DNA from: Sulfurovaceae bacterium
GTDB taxonomy: Bacteria; Campylobacterota; Campylobacteria; Campylobacterales; Sulfurovaceae
Assembly: GCA_029933395.1 (NCBI GenBank)
Contig: JAOZOG010000129.1
Location: 1-6,047 of the forward strand
Length of the DNA stretch: 6,047 nt
Direction: 5' to 3'
Of the stretch, positions 1 to 5,256 are shown piece after piece (positions within the stretch are counted from its first letter, which is position 1; each line of letters opens with the position of its first letter). The notes beneath the pieces were generated by a model. That model was not told where the DNA came from, made no database searches, and saw only the letters and a list, made by a program, of their open reading frames with translations. Made by a program: the position numbers and the translations under genes.

Positions 1-905
1 CTGTTGACACTTTCAAAGTTCTCGCTGCTGTAACGATATCTCAGGTAATAGTTTTCCTGCTTCGACGTATAGTGCGAATAGGTATCGTTGGCGAGCAGTT
101 CAGAGAAAGCATCGTCGTAGTTGCCTTTGGCGTCGACCCAGTAGTAACCTGCGTCGATCCGGTTGCTGTCATCGAGGCGATAACCGAGCTTGAGATGGGC
201 TGTTTTGTTGGTATAAGCATCGTTCTCCGCATCACGGGGTGCCAGTGCCGAATAGCTGTCGCTATCAAGATAGGAGGCGAAGAGTTGTGCGGTGAGTTTC
301 TCTCCACCGTAGGAGAGTAAGGCATTGGCACCTTTGGTAGTGTAGCTGCCGCCGTTGAGTGATGCGGACCCGCTGAAACCTTTCTTCTCGGGTGCCTTGG
401 TAATGATGTTGATGACACCTGCGGCGGCATTGCCTCCCCAGATACTGCTACTTCCGCCCTTGACGATTTCGATCTGGGCGATATTGTCCGTCATCAGGTT
501 TTCGATCATCGCGCGGCCATCGGTCGTACTGGGGTCATTGAGACGCATCCCGTCGAGGAGTATCAGGACATTCCCGGCAGACTGGCCTCGCACGAAGATA
601 CTGCTGGGTTGTCCATATCCGCCATTTCCCGTGACAGTGATTCCCGCCACACGACTGATTGCCTGTGCGACAGTCTGGTCGCCACTCTCTTCGATCTCTG
701 CCGCGGTAACGACAGAGACGTCTGCCGTGGTATTCTGGATGGTTTCACTGCTTTGGTTACCGGTAGTGATCGTGAGATCGATATCGTCGAAGAGCGGCAA
801 CTCCTGAGAAATATCGGCAACAGTATCGACTGTTTCTGCCGCGAAGAGTGTGGAGCCCAGAAGCAGCGCAGAGGCTGCAAGGCTGAGGGGTATTTTTGTT
901 ATCAT
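1..905 (-). CDS. TonB-dependent outer-membrane receptor, N-terminal half (truncated by window edge)
   Basis: Reading the minus strand from the ATG at 905-903 gives 301 uninterrupted residues before the left edge, so the C-terminal part of the barrel lies outside. Residues 1-23 are a signal peptide (MITKIPLSLAASALLLGSTLFAA). A possible TonB box (DIDLTITTG) lies near residues 41-49. The plug domain spans roughly 58-170 and contains VRGQ, ILLDGMRLND and the hallmark IEIVKGGSSSIWGG followed by GVINIITK. Alternating barrel strands follow, including LKLGYRLDDSNRIDAGYYW. The family takes up ferric siderophores, cobalamin or other scarce ligands across the outer membrane using TonB-ExbBD energy. The plug and short leader resemble BtuB-like receptors, but the ligand cannot be read from this half. 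The start is supported by AAGGA six bases upstream of the ATG. A candidate Fur box upstream hints at iron control. Confidence 0.93.
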   Translation of the reverse strand, partial: MITKIPLSLAASALLLGSTLFAAETVDTVADISQELPLFDDIDLTITTGNQSSETIQNTTADVSVVTAAEIEESGDQTVAQAISRVAGITVTGNGGYGQPSSIFVRGQSAGNVLILLDGMRLNDPSTTDGRAMIENLMTDNIAQIEIVKGGSSSIWGGNAAAGVINIITKAPEKKGFSGSASLNGGSYTTKGANALLSYGGEKLTAQLFASYLDSDSYSALAPRDAENDAYTNKTAHLKLGYRLDDSNRIDAGYYWVDAKGNYDDAFSELLANDTYSHYTSKQENYYLRYRYSSENFESVN

Positions 906-934
906 ATTTTTCCTTGTCAAATAGATCTGATTTG

Positions 935-960
935 TTTGGTGCGCGGGGCGCACCCTACGC
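935..960 (-). repeat. REP-like palindromic element, left copy of an inverted pair
   Basis: On the minus strand this reads GCGTAG followed by GGTGCGC, CCC, GCGCACC. This is a perfect 7-bp G+C-rich stem (938-944 with 948-954) behind a GTAG head, which is the layout of REP sequences mobilised by RAYT (TnpA-REP) proteins. It matches the element at 1049-1074 in inverted orientation at 25 of 26 positions. It sits about 30 bases upstream of the receptor start, probably inside the 5' leader of that mRNA. Assignment to the REP class is by structure only; no RAYT gene is in the window. Confidence 0.8.
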
Positions 961-964
961 ATGT

Positions 965-970
965 TGTATA
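965..970 (-). promoter_or_regulatory. Candidate -10 box for the TonB receptor gene
   Basis: The minus strand reads TATACA here, about 60 bases upstream of the receptor ATG, with A+T-rich sequence farther upstream and no convincing -35 box. If used, transcription would start near the REP hairpin at 935-957 and place it at the very 5' end of the mRNA. This is a weak, position-based call. Confidence 0.3.
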
Positions 971-974
971 TTGG

Positions 975-993
975 TGTACAGATAATCATTCAT
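975..993. promoter_or_regulatory. Candidate Fur box
   Basis: The 19 bases TGTACAGATAATCATTCAT match the classical Fur consensus (GATAATGATAATCATTATC) at 12 of 19 positions, including an unbroken central GATAATCATT. The site lies just upstream of the candidate -10 of a TonB-dependent receptor gene, where Fur would block RNA polymerase when iron is plentiful. Fur boxes in Campylobacterota differ somewhat from the E. coli consensus, and A+T-rich sequence yields chance matches, so this stays tentative. Confidence 0.35.
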
Positions 994-1048
994 TTTTTAT
1001 GTACGAGCCAACCCAACGCGTTAGATACATTTATGTTTTGAATGCTGC

Positions 1049-1074
1049 GCGCAGGGTGCGCCCCGCGCACCAAA
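1049..1074 (+). repeat. REP-like palindromic element, right copy of an inverted pair
   Basis: This copy has head GCAG (1051-1054), then the stem GGTGCGC (1055-1061), loop CCC and GCGCACC (1065-1071). Only the head differs from the left copy (GCAG instead of GTAG), while the stem is identical. The two heads face each other across an 88-base spacer, as in bacterial interspersed mosaic elements made of paired REPs. Confidence 0.8.
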
Positions 1075-1285
1075 ATGAAAATTTCTATCACTAAATCAAC
1101 AAGGAGGAGAGGTTTTGTATTCTTCTATTTTATAGGCATAGAGGTGGTATTGCTGATTGATGTCGACCCTGCAGAGTTTGTTGAGGGTCGAATACATTGC
1201 TATAACAGCGAGAGAAAAGTAACGCCTGGTGTAGCCTCTGAGGTGTTTCATCGTGCAATTTTACACTATCTTAAATAAAAAAAAG
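1075..1285. other. Unassigned spacer with opposing doubtful small ORFs and a hairpin
   Basis: Nothing in this stretch is a convincing gene. The minus strand has a 51-codon ORF (ATG at 1251, TGA at 1098-1096; begins MKHLRGYTRRYFSLAVIA) with no ribosome-binding site. The plus strand has a 67-codon ORF (ATG 1075, TAA 1278) that starts at the REP edge, also without a binding site. A perfect 8-bp inverted repeat, TCGACCCT (1163-1170) with AGGGTCGA (1184-1191), lies inside. A strong Shine-Dalgarno-like AAGGAGG at 1101-1107 leads only to a six-codon TTG reading frame. The minus-strand ORF has balanced, protein-like composition, so a gene remnant or part of a dispersed element is possible. Confidence 0.4.
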
Positions 1286-1326
1286 TATAATCCAACTACA
1301 TTATTTTATGCTCAAAAAGAGGAGAA
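1286..1326 (+). promoter_or_regulatory. Promoter -10 and ribosome-binding site of dapD
   Basis: A perfect TATAAT at 1286-1291 is preceded by a run of A residues and an A+T-rich tract, with no recognisable -35 box, as is usual for sigma-70 promoters in Campylobacterota. AGAGGAG at 1318-1324 then lies eight bases before the ATG at 1333 and decides that start over the in-frame TTG at 1327, which would leave almost no spacing. Confidence 0.65.
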
Positions 1327-1332
1327 TTGCAG

Positions 1333-2526
1333 ATGGCTATCGAAACAATCACATCAGTGGAAAAATTCAAAGAACTGATCGAAGAGATCAAAGGAACAGA
1401 GGGGTATCGTGAGCCAATCGCTTTTGGTATCGCGAGAGTGGACAGAGGGCAGAAAAATGCCGAAAAGGTGCTCCAGGCGAACTATGCTGTCGTCAACTGG
1501 GAGGAGAACTACGGCTCGGCAGCCATCTTCATCAAGGCACTCCAGGAAGCCAAGTGTCAGGTAGATTTTTCAGGTTCCGAGTTCGTCGCGACGATCAACG
1601 ATAACTTTGTGCAGAACGCGATGGCGGCTTTCGCTCCCTATCTGACAGAGGCGACGGGGGATATGCACCGCAATGTACAGGTGATCAAGATCCTCTCCAA
1701 TATGGAAGATATCGGAAAAGACTTCCGCATCACCTTCCTCTTTGAAGACAGCAATCCCGAAAGTGTCGAGGCGGTCTACCTCAAGCTCTATGCCCTCTCA
1801 CTGAGCAAAGCACCGCTTCGTGGTGTCAATCTCAATGGCGCCTTTGGCATCCTCAGCAATGTCGCCTGGGTCAGAAACACACCTTTCGAATTGGAGTATC
1901 TCAGAGAAAACGAGATCGAGATGAAACTGACAGGCACCTTCCCGACGATCGACAGCGTCGACAAATTCCCACGATATCTCCAACATATCATTCCGGCAGA
2001 CAACACCCGTATCCTCGAAGCGAGCAGAGTACGTATGGGTGCGCAGCTGGCAGCGGGTACGACGGTGATGCCGGGTGCCTCCTATATCAACTTCAATGCC
2101 GGAACACTCGGCCCTGTTATGGTCGAAGGACGCATCTCCTCTTCTGCGATTGTAGGCAGCGGTTCGGATGTGGGTGGCGGCGCGAGTATCCTCGGTGTCC
2201 TCTCCGGAACAGACGGCAACCCGATCTCTATCGGCGAAAACACCCTGCTGGGCGCTAACTCTGTGACCGGCCTGCCACTGGGTGATGGCTGTATCGTCGA
2301 TGCCGGCGTGACGATCCTTGCCGGAACCAAAGTCGGGATCGCCCCCGAAGAGCTCGAGAAGATCAAAGCCGCCAATCCCGATGCAGATCTGGAAAACAAG
2401 CTGGTCTTCAAGGGTTCCGAACTGCAGGGGCTCGACGGCATCCACTATAGACAGGATTCGATCACAGGAGAGATCATCGCACTGAGAAGTACCAGAGAGG
2501 TCAAACTCAACGAGGATCTGCATTGA
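1333..2526 (+). CDS. dapD: Tetrahydrodipicolinate N-succinyltransferase DapD
   Basis: This cytoplasmic enzyme transfers succinyl from succinyl-CoA to tetrahydrodipicolinate, giving N-succinyl-2-amino-6-oxopimelate in the succinylase branch of meso-diaminopimelate and lysine synthesis. The 397-residue product is much longer than the ~274-residue E. coli enzyme and belongs to the group also represented by the mycobacterial enzyme. Residues about 1-220 form the N-terminal domain. A left-handed beta-helix of hexapeptide repeats follows (about 230-345) with NFNAGTLG, MVEGRIS, GSGSDVGGGASILG, ISIGENTLLGANS and CIVDAGVTILAGTKV. Glu265 in MVEGRIS corresponds to the conserved acidic residue implicated in catalysis in the mycobacterial enzyme. 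The start is ATG 1333, set by AGAGGAG. It is the first gene of a three-gene operon and its last bases overlap the next gene by four. No frame damage was seen. Confidence 0.96.
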   Translation: MAIETITSVEKFKELIEEIKGTEGYREPIAFGIARVDRGQKNAEKVLQANYAVVNWEENYGSAAIFIKALQEAKCQVDFSGSEFVATINDNFVQNAMAAFAPYLTEATGDMHRNVQVIKILSNMEDIGKDFRITFLFEDSNPESVEAVYLKLYALSLSKAPLRGVNLNGAFGILSNVAWVRNTPFELEYLRENEIEMKLTGTFPTIDSVDKFPRYLQHIIPADNTRILEASRVRMGAQLAAGTTVMPGASYINFNAGTLGPVMVEGRISSSAIVGSGSDVGGGASILGVLSGTDGNPISIGENTLLGANSVTGLPLGDGCIVDAGVTILAGTKVGIAPEELEKIKAANPDADLENKLVFKGSELQGLDGIHYRQDSITGEIIALRSTREVKLNEDLH

Positions 2527-2762
2527 GCCTGAACGAAGAGGATATCGAAAAGCGGGTTTTCCTGCTCGCTATTTACAAAAAAGCACCTGACGAGTCCCTG
2601 GCAGACGTGACCCGATCGCTTGCCAATACAGGGATGTTCGATCTCAAACGGGGCAAGAAGCTGCTCAAAGAGCTGAAGGATGATCAGTATATCGTCAATG
2701 ACCAACTGACTGTCAAAGGAATCGCCGTGGCGATCGAAGCGGAAGATGAGTTCAAACTCTAA
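2523..2762 (+). CDS. Small conserved-looking protein, possible winged-helix fold, coupled to dapD
   Basis: The 79-residue product is not recognised as a named family. It starts at TTG 2523, overlapping the dapD stop by four bases (TTGA), with GAGGA at 2512-2516 six bases upstream, so translation is probably coupled to dapD. The sequence is highly charged, with no signal peptide or membrane segment. Residues 5-20 and 24-36 look helical (EDIEKRVFLLAIYKK, LADVTRSLANTG), and residues 40-51 look like a recognition-type helix (LKRGKKLLKELK). They precede a short strand-turn-strand (QYIVNDQLTVKGIAVA). That order resembles a small winged helix, which is a fold guess rather than a homology call. The next gene begins nine bases after the stop, so it is mid-operon. 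No alternative ATG start exists before residue 37. Confidence 0.8.
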   Translation: MSLNEEDIEKRVFLLAIYKKAPDESLADVTRSLANTGMFDLKRGKKLLKELKDDQYIVNDQLTVKGIAVAIEAEDEFKL

Positions 2763-2771
2763 AGGAGTCTT

Positions 2772-3017
2772 ATGCGTGTAGATAAGTGGCTCAGTGCCGT
2801 CAATGTCGTGAAGCGCCGTACTATTGCTTCAGACATGGTCAAGAGCGGTGTGGTTTATATCAACGGAATGAAGGCCAAAGCCTCCAAAAACGTTGCACCG
2901 GGAGATAGAATCACCATCGAGTATCTCAATGGCCCCAAAGAGTTCGAGGTGCTGCAAATTCCCACAACCAAAACCATTCCAAAAAGCCAGAAAGAGGCGT
3001 ATGTCAAAGCCCTCTAG
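2772..3017 (+). CDS. S4-domain RNA-binding protein, RqcP/Hsp15-like
   Basis: The 81-residue protein is essentially one S4 RNA-binding domain. It opens with MRVDKWLSAVNVVKRRT, continues with SDMVKSGVVYINGMKAKASKNVAPGD and ends in a basic tail. Length and layout (RxDKWL, K-R-R-T, a V/I-x-I-N-G turn, A-K-A-S, PGD) are closest to Bacillus RqcP/YabO, which binds stalled 50S subunits and helps RqcH add alanine tails in ribosome quality control. Proteobacterial Hsp15 shares the domain but is about 130 residues long. Choosing RqcP over a generic S4 protein is inference. AAGGAG overlapping the upstream stop (2762-2767) supports ATG 2772. The gene completes a tight operon with dapD, an unusual partner that suggests co-expression rather than a shared pathway. 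A weak 5-bp hairpin (AGCCC/GGGCT, 3008-3021) brackets the stop codon. Confidence 0.88.
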   Translation: MRVDKWLSAVNVVKRRTIASDMVKSGVVYINGMKAKASKNVAPGDRITIEYLNGPKEFEVLQIPTTKTIPKSQKEAYVKAL

Positions 3018-3091
3018 GGCTATACGACCAGCCACACTTTAAACCTCAATAGAGCAAAATACCACCATACCATTCAAGGACAACCATACAG

Positions 3092-3676
3092 ATGCAAGCC
3101 CAACTCCAGGAAGCCTACCAGGCCCTTCTCGATCAAGACTACACCAAGGCCCTCACACACTACACCGCCCTGTCCGAAGCCAATGAACCCACCAGCTTTT
3201 ACTATCTGGGCTATCTCCACTTCAGAGGGTTAGGCGTCGAGCGTGATTCCAAAAAAGCACACGAATACTATATGCAGTCAGCGATGCGTGAAGTACCGCT
3301 GGCGCAGTTCGAAGTGGCGATGACACTGGAGAATGGGGACGGCTGTACACAGAACTACTCCGAAGCGGCCTTCTGGTACGAAGAGGCAGCCAAGCGTGGC
3401 AATATCGAAGCCTACAACAATCTGGGCGCCCTTTATCGTGAGGGATTGGGTGTCGAGCAGGATTACCGCAAAGCTTTCATCCTCTTCAAAAAAGCGGCTG
3501 ACGCCGGCAACCCCCAGGCCCAATTCAACCTGGGCGCACTCTACGATATGGGACTGGGCTGCGATGAGGATAAGGAGAAAGCACTGGAGTATTGCCGCAA
3601 AGCCGCCTTCCAGGGCCACCAGAAAGCCAAAGATATTATGCATCGGATGCAGCAGGATGGGCAGATCGTCTTCTAG
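3092..3676 (+). CDS. Sel1-repeat (tetratricopeptide-like) protein, cytoplasmic
   Basis: The 194-residue protein consists of a TPR-like N-terminal helical pair (about 4-31) and four Sel1-like repeats of about 36 residues, near 32-67, 68-103, 104-139 and 140-175. The repeats carry typical signatures: YYLGYLHFRGLGVERD, EAAFWYEEAAKRGN, NNLGALYREGLGVEQDYRKA and FNLGALYDMGLGCDEDKEKA. Sel1 repeats form a right-handed alpha-solenoid used as a protein-protein scaffold; the partner cannot be told. There is no signal peptide or lipobox, unlike the many exported Sel1 proteins of Helicobacter, so it should act in the cytoplasm. AAGGA at 3076-3080 is rather far (11 bases) from ATG 3092, suggesting modest translation. 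The gene lies 74 bases beyond the S4 gene with no clear terminator between, so read-through from the dapD operon is possible. Its TAG stop is embedded in a dispersed repeat hairpin. Confidence 0.92.
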   Translation: MQAQLQEAYQALLDQDYTKALTHYTALSEANEPTSFYYLGYLHFRGLGVERDSKKAHEYYMQSAMREVPLAQFEVAMTLENGDGCTQNYSEAAFWYEEAAKRGNIEAYNNLGALYREGLGVEQDYRKAFILFKKAADAGNPQAQFNLGALYDMGLGCDEDKEKALEYCRKAAFQGHQKAKDIMHRMQQDGQIVF

Positions 3677-3740
3677 GGGTCTGTCGGACTCCTAGGATGC
3701 CTATGATACACACTCTCAAACTGGAGCTTGAGAGGAAGAA
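3673..3740 (+). repeat. Dispersed two-hairpin repeat, short copy (overlaps the Sel1 stop codon)
   Basis: Hairpin one pairs CTAGGGGTC (3673-3681) with GACTCCTAG (3687-3695) around a five-base loop, all nine positions pairing if one G-U is allowed. Hairpin two pairs CTCTCAAAC (3713-3721) with GCTTGAGAG (3726-3734) around TGGA, with one mismatch. Bases 3696-3740 align without gaps to 6003-6047 at 37 of 45 positions, showing the two are copies of one element. Hairpin one may also act as a weak terminator for the Sel1 gene, although no T-run follows it. Confidence 0.75.
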
Positions 3741-3745
3741 AAGAA

Positions 3746-3761
3746 TGAAAATATATTTTCA
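3746..3761. promoter_or_regulatory. Perfect 16-bp palindrome, possible operator
   Basis: TGAAAATATATTTTCA is its own reverse complement and lies about 37 bases upstream of the first TATAAT box before the DUF2092-like gene. A dimeric regulator could bind it. A+T-rich palindromes of this size also arise by chance, and it could simply be a weak hairpin at the end of the preceding repeat. Confidence 0.3.
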
Positions 3762-3797
3762 ATATTTGTCCCATCTCGTCTGAAATCAGTACCATCA

Positions 3798-3816
3798 TAT
3801 AATCCTTCGTTATAAT
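3798..3816 (+). promoter_or_regulatory. Tandem TATAAT boxes, promoter of the DUF2092-like gene
   Basis: Two perfect TATAAT hexamers occur at 3798-3803 and 3811-3816, 13 bases apart, about 30-45 bases before the start codon. No -35 box stands out. One or both should serve as the -10 element for the exported-protein pair downstream. Confidence 0.55.
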
Positions 3817-3844
3817 GAATACAGATAGTTACTAAAGGATGAAA

Positions 3845-4564
3845 ATGAAACTGGTAAAAAAACTTCTCTGTGTCACAGGAGCTGCACTCCTGCTGGGCAC
3901 TACAGCGCTTTCTGCAAAAGTCTCGGAAGCCAAGGCCATCACGCAAAATATGTTTAAGTATGTGGGCTCTTTGGATAAGTATGCTTTTGATGCTGTTGTG
4001 ACCAATGATGATATTCAGAATGGAAAGAATGTCAAGCATACCCATAATGTCTCTGTCAAGGTAGACCGGCCTGACAAATTTCGTATCGATGTCAAGGGGG
4101 ATATCAAAAACAGGAGCTCCTATCTGAATGATGGCATCTACACGATGATCGACCACGGCTTCAACTACTATGGGCAGCTCAAAACTGCCAAAAGTATCGA
4201 CGCAACTCTCGATCAACTCTTTGAGCGGTACGGTATACAGGCACCATTGGCTCAACTGATCTACAGCGATATGCACAAAAGATCAAAAATGCGCAAGAGT
4301 AAATATTTCGGGAAAGTCATGCTGGAAGGTGTAGAGTGCGATTATGTGGCTTTTGCCAACAAAAACAGAATCGTGCATATCTGGATCGAACGCGGCGACA
4401 AGCCGCTGGTCAAACATTTTGTCATCATCGACAAGACGACTGAGGGGAACCCCCGAAGCGAGACCTCGATAAAGTGGAATCTCGATGCAAAAATTTCCGA
4501 TAGTGACTTCATCTTTACGGCACCCAAAGGCGCATCAAAAATCTCTGTAGAGAGTGGCAGATAA
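3845..4564 (+). CDS. DUF2092-like exported periplasmic protein
   Basis: The 239-residue product begins with a signal peptide (MKLVKKLLCVTGAALLLGTTALSA, no lipobox) and should be periplasmic. The mature part matches my recollection of DUF2092 proteins, predicted to adopt the LolA/LppX-type half-barrel that carries lipids or lipoproteins. It has an N-terminal helix (EAKAITQNMFKYVGSLDKYAF), curved beta strands (HNVSVKVDRPDKFRIDVKGDI), a YLNDGIYTMIDHGFNYYGQL segment, a helical insertion with LFERYG, then GVECDYVAFANK, IVHIWIERGDKPLVKHFVI and a final FIFTAPKGA. No enzyme activity is known for the family. ATG 3845 is preferred because AAAGGA (3834-3839) would overlap the alternative ATG at 3839. 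The stop TAA shares its last base with an in-frame ATG of the next gene, so the two are one operon. Confidence 0.82.
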   Translation: MKLVKKLLCVTGAALLLGTTALSAKVSEAKAITQNMFKYVGSLDKYAFDAVVTNDDIQNGKNVKHTHNVSVKVDRPDKFRIDVKGDIKNRSSYLNDGIYTMIDHGFNYYGQLKTAKSIDATLDQLFERYGIQAPLAQLIYSDMHKRSKMRKSKYFGKVMLEGVECDYVAFANKNRIVHIWIERGDKPLVKHFVIIDKTTEGNPRSETSIKWNLDAKISDSDFIFTAPKGASKISVESGR

Positions 4565-4578
4565 TGAAAGGATCAATG

Positions 4579-5151
4579 ATGAAAAAGAAAAATATGTTTT
4601 TAGTGAAATTTGCAGCAGTTGCTGTGGCGGTAGGATTTTTTTCTCCATCTGTCACTCTCCAGACAGAGTCTACTCCGGTCAATTCATACACATCTACACC
4701 GATGCAGATAAATATTTCTCTCTTCACCAAAGCTGAGGCAAGAAGAGGTCGAGGCGGAGGTGCCAGAAGAGGTGGCGGCGGTGCACGTCGAAGTGGAAAT
4801 GCCAATCGAAACCGGAACGTCAATCGAAACCGGAATGTGAACAGAAATAGCAATGTGAATAGAAATGTCAATGTCAATCGAAACGTGAATCGTAACGTGA
4901 ATGTCAATCGAAATGTACATGTTCACGGCGGTCGACACTATGGCGGAAGCTATTATCGTCGTCCTGTAGGCGGAGCCGTCGTTGCCGGTGCAGTGGCAGG
5001 TTTGGCGATAGGAAGCATTGTTGCTTCTGTACCGCCCAGTTGCACGACTGTTTATAGAAACGGAATAAACTACAGAAATTGTTCCGGAACCTATTATGAG
5101 CCCTATTATCAGGGAGACACTGTCCAGTATAGAGTTGTACCGGCATTTTAA
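4579..5151 (+). CDS. Secreted Arg/Gly-rich and (Asn-X)n repeat protein with glycine-zipper segment
   Basis: The 190-residue product starts with a basic, hydrophobic signal peptide (MKKKNMFLVKFAAVAVAVGFF). After a Ser/Thr-rich linker it has an R/G-rich block (ARRGRGGGARRGGGGARR), then a strict alternation of Asn with Arg, Val, Ser or Ala repeated 20 times (4798-4917). A His/Gly/Tyr stretch follows, then a small-residue hydrophobic segment (GGAVVAGAVAGLAIGSIVAS). A compact C-terminal domain has two cysteines (PPSCTTVYRNGINYRNC) and ends GTYYEPYYQGDTVQYRVVPAF. Proteins with similar Asn-rich tracts and such a C-terminus occur as uncharacterised exported proteins; no function is established that I know of. 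AAAGGA at 4567-4572 best fits ATG 4579; ATGs at 4564 and 4576 are in frame alternatives. It is translationally linked to the DUF2092-like gene upstream. Confidence 0.85.
   Translation: MKKKNMFLVKFAAVAVAVGFFSPSVTLQTESTPVNSYTSTPMQINISLFTKAEARRGRGGGARRGGGGARRSGNANRNRNVNRNRNVNRNSNVNRNVNVNRNVNRNVNVNRNVHVHGGRHYGGSYYRRPVGGAVVAGAVAGLAIGSIVASVPPSCTTVYRNGINYRNCSGTYYEPYYQGDTVQYRVVPAF
4798..4917 (+). repeat. In-frame (Asn-X)20 dipeptide-coding tract
   Basis: Twenty consecutive six-base units each encode Asn followed by Arg, Val, Ser or Ala. Units use both Asn codons, four Arg codons (CGA, CGG, CGT, AGA) and three Val codons (GTC, GTG, GTA), so the DNA repeat is imperfect while the amino-acid pattern is exact. 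The tract is followed by His-Val-His. Confidence 0.9.
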
Positions 5152-5158
5152 CCCCTCA

Positions 5159-5182
5159 GAGGATCCGGATTTCCAGATCCTC
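5159..5182 (+). terminator. Hairpin after the exported-protein operon, possible terminator
   Basis: GAGGATC (5159-5165) pairs with GATCCTC (5176-5182), and after one mismatch GG/CC extend the stem over an ATTT loop. It begins eight bases after the TAA at 5151. No T-run follows, so it is not a classic intrinsic terminator, though it could protect the 3' end. Confidence 0.4.
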
Positions 5183-5256
5183 GAATCCCCTCCTTCCTTA
5201 GTGGGAACACGCATACGAGAACAATAATAACAATCCCTCCTATCATCTAAACTGCA

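Noticed and set aside
935..1074. CRISPR array or terminal inverted repeats of an insertion sequence
   Set aside because: Only two copies, inverted, and the 88-base interval holds no transposase; the REP/BIME reading fits better.
41..1094. Open frames of 82-161 codons on both strands (72-320, 355-807, 609-1094 plus; 41-430, 563-880 minus)
   Set aside because: They lie over the TonB receptor frame, which has a signal peptide, plug motifs and a ribosome-binding site; the others have none.
1101..1135. Strong Shine-Dalgarno-like AAGGAGG at 1101-1107
   Set aside because: The only nearby start (TTG 1115) reaches a stop after six codons, so no gene follows. On the minus strand it is just CCTCCTT.
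1327..1332. TTG at 1327 as the dapD start
   Set aside because: It sits directly against the ribosome-binding site, while ATG 1333 has ideal spacing and begins MAIETI.
1788..2523. Long antisense frames (241, 119 and 72 codons) opposite dapD
   Set aside because: Shadows of a well-conserved enzyme gene, without start signals or recognisable motifs.
3008..3021. Intrinsic terminator at the end of the S4 gene
   Set aside because: The stem is only five pairs with no following T-run.
3333..3783. Plus-strand frames overlapping the Sel1 gene (3333-3695, 3592-3783)
   Set aside because: Out-of-frame readings of the Sel1 repeats and the downstream hairpin repeat.
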